Source: Saprospiraceae bacterium (GTDB taxonomy: Bacteria; Bacteroidota; Bacteroidia; Chitinophagales; Saprospiraceae). Taken from it: a DNA stretch of 64,000 nt. The notes below the pieces were generated by a model. That model searched no databases. It saw only the letters and a list, made by a program, of their open reading frames with translations, and was not told the origin of the DNA. Where the stretch lies: assembly GCA_016714985.1 (NCBI GenBank), contig JADKBS010000059.1, positions 123,979-187,978 on the forward strand, given 5' to 3'. Of this stretch, positions 8,956 to 17,622 are shown in pieces (position 1 is the first letter of the stretch; each line of letters begins with the position of its first letter). A program made the translations under genes and the position numbers.

Positions 8956-8987
8956 TTGGCACGGCATCGTTTTTGACCTTATTTTTG
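8956..8987 (+). promoter_or_regulatory. Bacteroidota-type promoter
   Basis: TTGG at 8956-8959 and TATTTTTG at 8980-8987, spaced by 20 bp, match the -33/-7 form (TTTG, 19-20 bp, TAnnTTTG) of Bacteroidota primary sigma. Transcription would start near 8994, just before the HYC_CC_PP gene. Confidence 0.65.
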
Positions 8988-9005
8988 CAGTGCTTTTGAA
9001 AAACA

Positions 9006-9455
9006 GTGAAGCAGCAATTCCGACATATCACGGTTTACCTACTGGCGGCCATGGTCTTCATGGCTACAACGGGGCTTAGCGTACACCACCTGTACTGCTA
9101 TTGCAAGGGTGAAATGGTCACATCCATCTTCCGCCCCGACGAGCCATGCGAACTGGCTGAAAGGCAATCACCCAGCAAAAGCTGCTGCAAGGGCAGTACC
9201 TGCGGCAAGCCTTCCGACGAAAAAAAGCACAACTGCTCCGACTGCACCTCACAATTCGTGAAGATGGAGGCAGATTACCTGCTGCCCACGTTTTTTGACC
9301 TCAAGTCCTTCGATTTTGTTGCCCTGCAAGCAACAGATTTTGCTGTGCTGCACATCGTTGTAGAAACGGCCAACCTGCTCCGGTGGCAACAAGACATGCC
9401 TCCTCCGCCTGGAGGCAAGGAGCTTTTACCCTGGATACAATCTTTCCTTTGTTAG
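9006..9455 (+). CDS. HYC_CC_PP family cysteine-rich protein
   Basis: 149 residues from GTG 9006. A signal peptide or single membrane helix (ITVYLLAAMVFMATTGLSV) is followed by the motifs that name the family: an HxxYCYC segment (HHLYCYCKGE), a double-Cys segment (SKSCCKGSTCG) with further CSDC, and a proline block near the C-terminus (DMPPPPGGKEL). These proteins occur next to TonB receptors in Bacteroidota, as here (97 bp upstream). The many His and Cys residues suggest periplasmic handling of a soft metal such as copper; that role is inference. Confidence 0.8.
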   Translation: MKQQFRHITVYLLAAMVFMATTGLSVHHLYCYCKGEMVTSIFRPDEPCELAERQSPSKSCCKGSTCGKPSDEKKHNCSDCTSQFVKMEADYLLPTFFDLKSFDFVALQATDFAVLHIVVETANLLRWQQDMPPPPGGKELLPWIQSFLC

Positions 9456-9551
9456 TGCTCGCTGTTTGAAATCCTTCCAATCAGCAATCCCTGTTTATTC
9501 AGGAAACCTATCATTGCAGCGTCCAGGAAACAGACGCTTAAATCATTGAAA

Positions 9552-11762
9552 ATGAGAGCGCTAACCTTATCCATCTGTTTGATATTCAGTTTTTTAAGTC
9601 AAGCCCAAAAACAGCTATACGGCAATGTCTTCAACGAAAACGGCGAAACCCTTATTGGGGCCACCGTAAGTTGGGAAGGCACCGATATGGGCACCGTGAC
9701 CGATGAAAAAGGCGATTTTTGGCTTGAGAAAATGCCTGACACCGCCAACCTTCTCATCCAGTACGTGGGCTACAGCCCGGTCACCATACAAATGTTCCCG
9801 CACGAGGACACGGCCCTTATCAAAATAGAGGGTGTTACCGAGCTTCAAACCGTCACCGTCTCCGAGCACCGTGGCGACACCTATACATCCACCCTCGGCA
9901 CGCTCAACATGGAGCAGATCACCTCCTGCGAGCTGAAAAAAGCAGCCTGCTGTAACCTCAGCGAGAGCTTCGAAACCAATGGCAGCGTGGACGTGATGCG
10001 GCAGGACGCCGTGACCTCCGCCTCCGAAATCCAGATGTTGGGACTGAGGGGCATCTACTCCCAACTGTTGATGGAAAAAAGGCCAGTTTACACGGGCCTC
10101 GGTAGCCCCTTGGCCTTGGAGTACATCCCTGGCACATGGGTCGAGGGCATACAGGTGTCGAAGGGCACCAGTACCGTTCAGAACGGCCCACAGGCTATCA
10201 CTGGTCAGATTAATACCGAACTGGTTAAGCCTTGGAAAGACAAACCCCTTTTCGTCAACCTGTTTGGCTCCACCATCGGGCGGGGCGAGATCAACCTCCA
10301 CGCAAACAAGAAGGTTGGCGAACATTTCAGCACGGGCCTCTTGCTGCACGGCAGCAGCACACAGGGCGAGTTCGACCGCAACGAAGACGGCTTCATTGAC
10401 CAACCTAAAAAGACTAGCCTGATTGCGCTCTGGCGCAACTACTGGGTGGAGGACAATTTCAGCACCCAGTTCAACGTGCAAGTGCTTGACGATGAGCGGC
10501 ATAGCGGGCAGATGACCGCTTTTGATGATAAGCCCGATATACCGGGTACAGGTGTTTATGAAATCAAGCAAAACAACCGCCGAGTGGACGTGTTCGGCAA
10601 GTTCGGCTACATCGGCTTCATGAAGCCAGAGACCTCCGTTGGCTTCATCTATGGTGGCTCGCTGCACGACATGAAGAACAACTTCGGCAATACCCGCTAC
10701 AACGGCCAGCAGCGAAACTTCTACGCCAACCTGATGTACGCCAGCTTTATCGGCACCACCGACCACAAGTTCAACGTGGGGGCCAGCTTCCAGCACGACG
10801 ACTACGACGAATACTTCAACGACACGGACTTCAGCAGGGTGGAGACCATGCCTGGCGTGTATGGGGAGTACGTTTTTTCAAGGGACAAGTTTGGCATCAT
10901 TGCTGGCCTGCGTTTCGACCACCACAACCTGTTTGGCACCTTCGCAACGCCGAGGCTGAACCTCAAGTACAATTTCAACGACAACACCATCTTGCGTATG
11001 AGCGGCGGCAGGGGCATGCGCACGGCGCAAATCCTAAGCGAAAACATGGCCGTGATGGCCAGCAACCGCCAGTTCGTCGTTGACCAGCGCCAGCTCGATA
11101 TCGAAGACGCATGGAACGTTGGCCTGAATTTCACCAAGAGCTTCAAACTAGCCGGGAAGAGCGCCAGCTTCCTCGCCGACTTATACCGCACCGAGTTCGT
11201 GAACCAAGTGGTGATGGACATGGAGAGCCAGCATGGGAAGGTGCTTTTCTACAATTTGGATGGTAAAAGCTTCTCCAACTCCTTGCTCCTCCTTGGCACT
11301 TGGGCACCGTTCAAGGGTTTCGACATGAAATTGGCCTATAAGCTGAACGATGTAAAAGTGACCTACCTCGGAGCCAACGATGCCATCCAACGCCCAATGA
11401 CGGCCCGCCACCGTGGCCTTCTGACCCTGAACTACAAGACACCCGATGGGAAGTGGATGGTCAATTCCTATACGCAACTCGTTGGAAAACAACGATTTGC
11501 AAACAGCCACAACGTACCCTCGGAGTTGATTGCCAAGTTCACGGGCGAGTCGCCCAACTATGTGACGGTGAACGCTCAGGTGAGCCGCAACTATAAGAAC
11601 ATCGAGTTCTACATCGGTGGGGAGAACCTGACCGGCTATCGCCAAGAGGCCGCCATCGTGGATTGGCAGAACCCATTCGGGGAATACTTCGATGCAATGC
11701 AGGTATGGGGGCCGCTCGTAGGGGCGAGGGGGTATGCTGGCATCAGGTGGTGGATTGATTAG
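9552..11762 (+). CDS. TonB-dependent outer-membrane receptor, probably for a metal
   Basis: 736 residues. Start ATG 9552 (MRALTLSICLIFSFLSQAQ signal peptide); a TTG two codons earlier is possible. Order of parts: carboxypeptidase-regulatory-like beta-sandwich (about 20-100, 'GNVFNENGETLIGATVSWEG'), plug domain (about 110-230), then a 22-strand barrel ending in an aromatic/charged strand (GARGYAGIRWWID). The plug contains ELKKAACCNLSESFETN; the paired Cys before 'NLSESF' is a feature I associate with heavy-metal TonB receptors. With the HYC_CC_PP partner upstream, import of copper or a related metal is the best guess. Energy comes from TonB-ExbBD, not encoded here. Confidence 0.88.
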   Translation: MRALTLSICLIFSFLSQAQKQLYGNVFNENGETLIGATVSWEGTDMGTVTDEKGDFWLEKMPDTANLLIQYVGYSPVTIQMFPHEDTALIKIEGVTELQTVTVSEHRGDTYTSTLGTLNMEQITSCELKKAACCNLSESFETNGSVDVMRQDAVTSASEIQMLGLRGIYSQLLMEKRPVYTGLGSPLALEYIPGTWVEGIQVSKGTSTVQNGPQAITGQINTELVKPWKDKPLFVNLFGSTIGRGEINLHANKKVGEHFSTGLLLHGSSTQGEFDRNEDGFIDQPKKTSLIALWRNYWVEDNFSTQFNVQVLDDERHSGQMTAFDDKPDIPGTGVYEIKQNNRRVDVFGKFGYIGFMKPETSVGFIYGGSLHDMKNNFGNTRYNGQQRNFYANLMYASFIGTTDHKFNVGASFQHDDYDEYFNDTDFSRVETMPGVYGEYVFSRDKFGIIAGLRFDHHNLFGTFATPRLNLKYNFNDNTILRMSGGRGMRTAQILSENMAVMASNRQFVVDQRQLDIEDAWNVGLNFTKSFKLAGKSASFLADLYRTEFVNQVVMDMESQHGKVLFYNLDGKSFSNSLLLLGTWAPFKGFDMKLAYKLNDVKVTYLGANDAIQRPMTARHRGLLTLNYKTPDGKWMVNSYTQLVGKQRFANSHNVPSELIAKFTGESPNYVTVNAQVSRNYKNIEFYIGGENLTGYRQEAAIVDWQNPFGEYFDAMQVWGPLVGARGYAGIRWWID

Positions 11763-12060
11763 GATTGGTTTCGATTTAAGTTATAAGTCCAAACTCCCCG
11801 GATTTGAGGGCGAAAGGCGGCTGTTTACCAAATTCGCCTTTTTCATTTTGTGGTCAAAATCAACGATTCACAGAGCCATATACGCCAACCATGAAATCTT
11901 ACAGAAGGAACGCTTGTTAGTTACTACCCTTCCAAAAAATAATTGTGAAGCCAACTCGATAAACAAAAGCAATGAACCATAAGTACTTCCTAGAAATTAG
12001 TTGACATTTAGAAATTGGGAAATCAAAGACCCAATTAATTTCCAATTTCTACTTATTTGA
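11763..12060. other. Spacer without a recognisable gene
   Basis: No convincing coding frame. It contains an imperfect inverted repeat, AGAAATTGGGA at 12010-12020 against TCCAATTTCT at 12041-12050. Confidence 0.5.
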
Positions 12061-12446
12061 TGCCTTAACCATGGAAAAGAGGAGTTTCTTTCCTGCGATC
12101 GGGTAAACGGGAAACTATCGGTCTTGAAAGCGGGCGATTCACTGGAGGTTCCACCGAATACCGTCCATTCCATTTGGAACAGCGGCGAACAATCCGCGGT
12201 GATGCACTGGGTGGTGACGCCGGCATTGGACAGCGAAGCGTTTTTTGAGACTTTAGCAGCGCTTGGCAATGATGGGAAAACCAACAAAAAAGGCGTCCCC
12301 AGCCTCTTTCAGGCAGCTTTGACGCTGCGCCATTTTTCCAAAGTATTTCGCCTTGCGAAGCCAGCCAATTGGGTGCAAAACAGGTGTTTGGCTTGCTGGC
12401 ACCGATTGCCATAATATTGGGCCACCAGCCAGTTTATCGGGAATAA
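12061..12446 (+). pseudogene. Cupin-domain protein remnant (5' truncated, frameshifted)
   Basis: The frame from 12061 reads GKEEFLSCDRVNGKLSVLKA and then the end of a cupin barrel (GDSLEVPPNTVHSIWNSGEQ) with the C-terminal helix typical of this family (FFETLAALGNDGKTNKKG, VFRLAKPANWVQ). The first half of the barrel, including the metal-binding His-X-His, is missing. Near 12380 the frame shifts: after WVQ, the continuation VFGLLAPIAIILGHQPVYRE lies in another frame and ends at 12444-12446. One base missing from an A run would explain it. A fragment of a formerly complete small protein. Confidence 0.7.
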
Positions 12447-12529
12447 AAATCGCAGTTCATGCAGCGAAAACAACAGTTCATGCCCCTAAACGAGGGGCAT
12501 ATTTCAGCACTTCGCTTACTTTTGGCTCC

Positions 12530-13555
12530 ATGCCAAACCCAACTGCTACAAGTCTCAACGATAAATGGCTGCGCCTTTTCGGAATCCCGATTTCGGTATT
12601 TGCTGTGCTTTTGGCTCAGATGCCGCACTATTTCCCCGGCAGGTGGGATTTATTTTGGCGCTACGTTTTTATCAGCCTGATTTTTACCAGCCTGATGTGG
12701 GAAATCGCCCGCTGGATTTTTCTCCGGGTGCGGCGACAGTATCCCAGCGTGGGACAGACCGCCCGGCGCATCGTTGTGATGTTCCTCTGTTTTTCCGTAC
12801 AGTTGGGCATCGGCCAGGCCATTCTCTCCAAGCTCATGCTCGATTTCCGCTGGTCGGAAACCACCGAGCCTTATTGGAAAATTTGGTTGGTCAACTTCGC
12901 CAGCTCACTTTTTTTTATCGTCCTGATATGCGCCATTTACGAGGTGATTTACTTTTTCAGCCAATACAAAATCAGCCTACTCCGTGCCGAAGAACTCAAA
13001 AAACAGCAAGCTCAGCAGCGCCTCGATGCCCTGAAAACCCGTGTCAATCCTCATTTTTTGTTCAATTCGCTCACCACGCTCTCGGCCCTTATCGGTGAGG
13101 ATGCGCCCAAGGCCGAACGCTTTGTGGACGAGCTTTCGAAGGTCTATCGCTACTTACTGCGGGCAGCCCGGCAGCCGAGCGTGGCCTTGAGCGAAGAGCT
13201 AAAATTCGCCGAATCGTACGCTTTTTTGTTGAAAAACCGCTTTGGAGATGGGGCGTTTTCGCTTTCAACCAATCTACCGTCGGCCCCGGCAGAACTTGAC
13301 CTGACCATGCCAACCCTGAGCCTCCAAAACGCCATTGACTACCTCGTCCGTACCCAAAATTTGCCCTTAAATATCGAAGTGAAATTGCTCGAAAAACAGC
13401 TCCAAATCACCTGCGGCCACCAGCCTAAAACCATCGCCTTCGACGTGCCGGACAACGACTGGCGGCAGTTGGAAGCAGCAGGGGCTTGGGCGAAGCCACA
13501 CGGCGGCAGGCTGGAAATCACGATTCCGTTCACCCAAAAAATGCCAGCGACATGA
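12530..13555 (+). CDS. LytS-type membrane histidine kinase with degenerate ATPase domain
   Basis: 341 residues from ATG 12530 (MPNPTATSLNDKW); the open frame extends upstream over the cupin remnant and is not used. Four hydrophobic helices (about residues 15-165) precede a His_kinase (PF06580) core with the phosphoacceptor region RVNPHFLFNSLTTLSALI. The ATP-binding half is unusual: where a partner shows LVENAVKHN, this protein reads LSLQNAIDYLVRTQ, and the G box is absent. It may be a pseudokinase or a heterodimer partner. Its stop overlaps the start of the next kinase (ATGA at 13552-13555), so the two are translationally coupled. Confidence 0.85.
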   Translation: MPNPTATSLNDKWLRLFGIPISVFAVLLAQMPHYFPGRWDLFWRYVFISLIFTSLMWEIARWIFLRVRRQYPSVGQTARRIVVMFLCFSVQLGIGQAILSKLMLDFRWSETTEPYWKIWLVNFASSLFFIVLICAIYEVIYFFSQYKISLLRAEELKKQQAQQRLDALKTRVNPHFLFNSLTTLSALIGEDAPKAERFVDELSKVYRYLLRAARQPSVALSEELKFAESYAFLLKNRFGDGAFSLSTNLPSAPAELDLTMPTLSLQNAIDYLVRTQNLPLNIEVKLLEKQLQITCGHQPKTIAFDVPDNDWRQLEAAGAWAKPHGGRLEITIPFTQKMPAT

Positions 13556-14580
13556 AGCACCCACTGCCTGCTTTTATCAAAAACAATTGGGTCGAACTAC
13601 TGATAGTACCGCCCGTGCTGCTGGGGGTCGGTTACTTCATGTACGGCGACTCCTATTTTTCGTCTTGGGGCAATTTTTGGCGAATGACGCTGCCTTGGGT
13701 CATTTTCGGCATCATGGCTTCATCGGCTTGCAGGTGGTGGAGGCAGGTGATGCTCAACCGCTTCGAAAAGACGGATGACTGGTGGAAGCGACTGATATTC
13801 AGTATCTTAGGCTACCTGACCTTTCACTTCATTCTCATCTCGGCCTTGTATTTTCTGTTGATAAAATCGCCGCTTTTTGAAATTGGCCTATCACAGGATA
13901 GGTTCTACATCGTCGTCATTGTCAATTTTTCGACCCTCATCATCATCACCACTTTTTATGAAGGCATCACTTTTTTTGAAAAATGGAAGGAGGCCATCAC
14001 CGAAGCCGAGGAGCTTGAAAAGCTGACCCTCGAAAGCCAGTTCCGCAGCCTCCAAAGCCAACTGAACCCCCATTTTTTGTTCAACAGCTTCAACGTCCTC
14101 TCCTCGCTCATCAGCGAAAGCCCCCGCCGGGCGGAGGACTTCGTGGACAATCTGTCCAATGTCTATCGCTACCTGCTCCGCTCCAACGAGCACGAACTGG
14201 CCACTGTCGGCGAAGAACTGCGATTCATCCGTTCTTATTTCCACCTGTTGGCAACCCGCCACGACACGGGTATTTTATTGGAAACAACAGTAAAAAAAGG
14301 GGGTTTGGACAAAAAATTGCCCACCCTCGCCCTTCAGGTTTTGGTGGAAAATGCCGTGAAGCACAACGAAATCAGCCCCGAAAAACCTTTGAAAATCGAG
14401 CTACTGGAAAGCGGCTCAGTGCTGCTCGTGCGCAACAATATACAGCGCAAAGCCACCCGCCCGCAGTCCAATCAAGTGGGCTTGGAAAACCTGCGGCAGC
14501 GGTACGAGCTGCTGGGGGTAGAGGGGTTTGGGGTGAAGGAGGATGGGAAGTTTTTTTCAGTTTCATTGCCGATGATTTAA
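13552..14580 (+). CDS. LytS-type membrane histidine kinase
   Basis: 342 residues from ATG 13552. Four transmembrane helices in the first 150 residues, a short coiled coil (EKWKEAITEAEELEKL), the His box LNPHFLFNSFNVLSSLI, N box LVENAVKHNEISPEKP and a G box in NQVGLENLRQRYELLG. It would autophosphorylate on the His of NPHFLFN and pass phosphate to the LytTR regulator encoded 146 bp downstream. The signal is unknown. It overlaps the preceding kinase by four bases. Confidence 0.9.
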   Translation: MKHPLPAFIKNNWVELLIVPPVLLGVGYFMYGDSYFSSWGNFWRMTLPWVIFGIMASSACRWWRQVMLNRFEKTDDWWKRLIFSILGYLTFHFILISALYFLLIKSPLFEIGLSQDRFYIVVIVNFSTLIIITTFYEGITFFEKWKEAITEAEELEKLTLESQFRSLQSQLNPHFLFNSFNVLSSLISESPRRAEDFVDNLSNVYRYLLRSNEHELATVGEELRFIRSYFHLLATRHDTGILLETTVKKGGLDKKLPTLALQVLVENAVKHNEISPEKPLKIELLESGSVLLVRNNIQRKATRPQSNQVGLENLRQRYELLGVEGFGVKEDGKFFSVSLPMI

Positions 14581-14726
14581 AGTGGCGGTTCGTTCACCGT
14601 TTTTCACAGTTCATGTCGGATACACTCGTTGCAAAACCAATCGAACCCCATATTTGCAACATGGAATAAAATGACGAATTCACGGATATTCATCATGCAA
14701 TCCTCATCATTTATCATTAGAAAATC

Positions 14727-15518
14727 ATGCAAGTCCTAATCGTAGAAGACGAACCCCTCGCTGTAAAAAAGCTCACCCGGCTGCTCTCAGAAGTCGCTTT
14801 CGATGTAAAGGTCGTCGGTACGGCGGGCAGTATCCGGGCGGCGGTTGAATGGCTGGAAGCCAACCCTGCGCCCGACCTTATTTTCCTGGACATCGAGCTG
14901 TCCGATGGGCAGAGTTTCGAGATTTTCCAACGGACGAAGGTTAAAAGCCCCATCATTTTCGTCACCTCATACGACGAGTTTGCCCTGCAAGCCTTCAAGG
15001 TCAACAGCGTGGACTACCTGCTGAAACCCGTGCAACGGGAAGACCTGGAAGCAGCCATCGAGAAGTTTCGGGAGCTGAAGCACCAGTATGCACGGGACGT
15101 GAACCCCATTTCCGCCAGCATCGAGAGCCTGCTGCTAACGCTCACGGGCGGCGGCAACCCAGCAGCCCCAGCGAAGGAATACCGCAGCCGTTTTTTGGTA
15201 AAATACCTCCAAAAGTACGTCACCGTGGAAGTGGCCGACATCGCCTATTTCTGGTCGGAGGGCCGGGTCAATTTTTTCAAAAACCATGCTGGCCAAAAAT
15301 ACCTCGTGGAATACACCCTGGACGAAATCGAGGCCATGCTCGACCCACGGGACTGGTTCCGGGTGAGCCGCCAGTTCATCGTCAGCGTGCCCGCCGTGCA
15401 TGAGATTCACCCGTTTTTCAACAACCGCCTGAAGCTGCACCTGAAGCCGCAGGAGCCGGAGGAAGTGACGGTAAGCCGGGAGCGGGTGGCGGATTTTAAG
15501 TTGTGGTTGGGAAAGTGA
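14727..15518 (+). CDS. LytTR-family response regulator
   Basis: 263 residues. Receiver domain at 1-120 with the acidic pocket (VEDEP), phosphoacceptor Asp55 (LIFLDIELSDG), a conserved Thr/Ser (FVTSYDEFA) and Lys100 (DYLLKPV). After a linker, residues about 155-263 are a LytTR DNA-binding domain (FLVKYLQKYVTVEVADIAYF, DPRDWFRVSRQFIV). LytTR proteins bind paired direct repeats. It forms a three-gene unit with the two kinases upstream. Confidence 0.93.
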   Translation: MQVLIVEDEPLAVKKLTRLLSEVAFDVKVVGTAGSIRAAVEWLEANPAPDLIFLDIELSDGQSFEIFQRTKVKSPIIFVTSYDEFALQAFKVNSVDYLLKPVQREDLEAAIEKFRELKHQYARDVNPISASIESLLLTLTGGGNPAAPAKEYRSRFLVKYLQKYVTVEVADIAYFWSEGRVNFFKNHAGQKYLVEYTLDEIEAMLDPRDWFRVSRQFIVSVPAVHEIHPFFNNRLKLHLKPQEPEEVTVSRERVADFKLWLGK

Positions 15519-15597
15519 TTGATTGTTGGATTGATTGATTGTTTGATTGTTGTAGTTGCTACCCAATGCATTGAAATTCAATGCTTTTATAGCGACA

Positions 15598-15693
15598 ATC
15601 AACATTGCCGCCAAGTACCATTTACTTGGCGAACGAAAAGTGGAAGTGGTGCAGGAAGGGGGGCGGTTTCGTGTGGTGCTGCCGTTGATTTGC
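15598..15693 (+). pseudogene. C-terminal tail of a LytS-type kinase, copy 1
   Basis: The translation begins NIAAKYHLLGERKVEVV and continues QEGGRFRVVLPLI. This is how LytS-type ATPase domains end (compare LRQRYELLG...FFSVSLPMI in the intact kinase at 13552-14580). The upstream part of the gene is absent. The spacer just before it (15519-15560) is a run of GATTGATTGTTTGATTG-type repeats. A related copy lies on the other side of fic at 17023-17160. Confidence 0.6.
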
Positions 15694-15791
15694 CCCTCAT
15701 TTGTTTCAAGAACTGAAATATTTGCCCCGAATTTATTACAAACCCGAATGGTTGTCATTTTGACCTGCCTTTTCGCAGCAGGTAGGCTATT

Positions 15792-16892
15792 CTAATCTGA
15801 AGCCACTAATTCATAATTAGCATTTCTCCCACCTTCTTCCGTTTGCCGCAAGATGCCTTTTTCCAGCAAGTCTTTTATGTCCCGCAGGGCAGTGTCGGTA
15901 GATGTTTTGGTGATTTTTGCCCATTTTGAGGTTTGCAGTTTTCCTTCAAAATTGTCAAAAAGTTTGTTGAGTATCAAGCGTTGGCGTTCATTGATGGGGG
16001 TATTTTCGTGCAGTTTCCAGAACTCGGCCTTGCGCAATATCTTTTTTGTGGTGCTTTCGGTAGCGAGCATCGCATTTTTGAGGCAATGCAAAAACCAGTC
16101 GAGCCATTCGGTAATGTCGCCAGAACTATGTTGCACTTGCTGCAAAACTTCGTAATAGCGTTTGCGTTCGGCCAAAACCTGGCTCGACATGCTGTAAAAC
16201 CGCTCACTACTGTCTTCGGCACGGGCAAGCAGCATATCGGTGATGGCCCTTGCAATCCTGCCATTTCCGTCATCAAACGGGTGGATGATGATAAACCAAA
16301 GATGGGCGATGGCGGCTTTTAAAACGCCGTCAAGGCGGTTCTCGTTGCTGACCCAATCCAAGAACTTGTCCATTTCCGTTTTTACCAATTCAGGTGCTAC
16401 GGCTTCGTAATGCACTTTTTCCTTGCCCATAGCGCCCGAAACCACTTGCACTTCGCCCGTGCGGTACCGCCCTACTTCTATTTCGTAAGGCCCGCTGTAC
16501 CCAGTGGGGAAAAGCGCTGCATGCCAACCAAACAAACGCTGTTCGGTCAAAGGCAGCGCATGGCGTTGGGTGGCATCAAGCATCATTTCCACCACGCCTT
16601 CTATATGACGACTGCTTGGCACAAGCCCTACAGTATTGATGCCCAAACGCCTTGCAATGGACGACCGCACTTGGTCGAAGTTGAGCATTTCGCCTTCTAT
16701 TTCCGATGATTTTACAACGTCCAAGGTCAAGGCGGAAAGGGTGGCTTCTTCCTTGGCAGAAAAGCCCAAAGCGTTCATTTGCCCAATTATTTTGCCTTGC
16801 ATCAGCCGCACCTCGCCAAATACGGCACTGATGGACTTGTCTTGCCACGAAAAATCCGTCCAGTTTTCATGCTCGTAAATGTATTTTTCCAT
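15792..16892 (-). CDS. Fic-domain AMP-transferase with C-terminal winged helix
   Basis: 366 residues. The N-terminal Fic_N region carries the auto-inhibitory-type motif SSEIEGE near residue 64. The catalytic loop HPFDDGNGRIAR lies near residue 210, with the His base, the anion-binding loop and the Arg intact. The C-terminal 90 residues look like a winged helix (WAKITKTSTDTALRDIKDLLEKG). Fic enzymes transfer AMP or other nucleotides to protein hydroxyls; the N-terminal Glu normally blocks ATP. The C-terminal DNA-binding domain together with palindromes over the promoter (16903-16946) suggests self-regulation. The gene is flanked by two decayed kinase tails, so it may have inserted there. Confidence 0.9.
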   Translation of the reverse strand: MEKYIYEHENWTDFSWQDKSISAVFGEVRLMQGKIIGQMNALGFSAKEEATLSALTLDVVKSSEIEGEMLNFDQVRSSIARRLGINTVGLVPSSRHIEGVVEMMLDATQRHALPLTEQRLFGWHAALFPTGYSGPYEIEVGRYRTGEVQVVSGAMGKEKVHYEAVAPELVKTEMDKFLDWVSNENRLDGVLKAAIAHLWFIIIHPFDDGNGRIARAITDMLLARAEDSSERFYSMSSQVLAERKRYYEVLQQVQHSSGDITEWLDWFLHCLKNAMLATESTTKKILRKAEFWKLHENTPINERQRLILNKLFDNFEGKLQTSKWAKITKTSTDTALRDIKDLLEKGILRQTEEGGRNANYELVASD

Positions 16893-16902
16893 TGTCTAAG
16901 GG

Positions 16903-16946
16903 TATTTGCGGCAAATATAGGGGTTATTCACCGCAAATTTGCGGTG
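16903..16946 (-). promoter_or_regulatory. fic promoter with two palindromic operator candidates
   Basis: On the minus strand TATATTTG (16919-16912) is a good -7 box ten bases upstream of a 15-bp near-palindrome TATTTGCGGCAAATA (16903-16917), which it overlaps. A perfect 18-bp palindrome CACCGCAAATTTGCGGTG lies at 16929-16946. A third half-like CGCCGCAA occurs near 16961. The shared core is GCAAA/TTTGC. Confidence 0.65.
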
Positions 16947-17022
16947 GTAGTGGTGGTTTTTCGCCGCAAGGGGGTAATTGGTCAAAACATGATGAGTTTG
17001 TAGGGTCGCTTTGATGGTTGCT

Positions 17023-17160
17023 AACATTGCCGATAAGTGCCAGTTATTGGGCGAACAAAAGGTGATAGTAGTGAAGGACGAGGAGCGGTTTCGGGTGGTG
17101 TTTCCGTTGATTTACCCTTGTTTTTACAAACCCAGCAACAGCAATGCTTTTTACTCTTGA
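17023..17160 (+). pseudogene. C-terminal tail of a LytS-type kinase, copy 2
   Basis: It reads NIADKCQLLGEQKVIVV, then KDEERFRVVFPLI, and ends at TGA 17158-17160. It is clearly related to copy 1 at 15598-15693, both as protein and as DNA. The two copies bracket fic in the same orientation. Confidence 0.6.
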
Positions 17161-17622
17161 AATTGGGCTATTCTATCCATAGGAGCAGTATGCGGAGTGG
17201 GCGGTGGAGAAGAGCGGGTAGGATTGAGGGGACAGGGATTGTGTCCGCTAACTTGCTAATTTGTGCAACACCCGCAAATTTCAATCAAAGCTAAAGCAAA
17301 CCTACAAGGCTGCAAAATCAAGTCTGTCCTTTTTTACAGCAATAAGAAAATCAAGAATTTACAAATATAAGAAGATGGATGTGTTCTGAAAACAATAAAA
17401 AATGCGCACCTCCCATCCTAAGTCTGCAAAAGCAGAACCCCAAGACGGGTAGTAAAACACTAACCATATCCCCCTCCTTGCAAACCCCAATTCATGCTTC
17501 GTGTTCTACAATTCATACAACCCCCATTTTTGAAACCCCTCCCCCACCACCATCTTTGCCCCATCAATCCCAATGCACCATTAACCGACTGTCAATCAAT
17601 CATTTAAAAAATCAAACTCCAA
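17161..17622. other. Spacer without a recognisable gene
   Basis: AT-rich DNA with short C-rich tracts near 17520-17580. No frame looks coding and no strong promoter box was found before the pseudogene at 17623. Confidence 0.5.
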
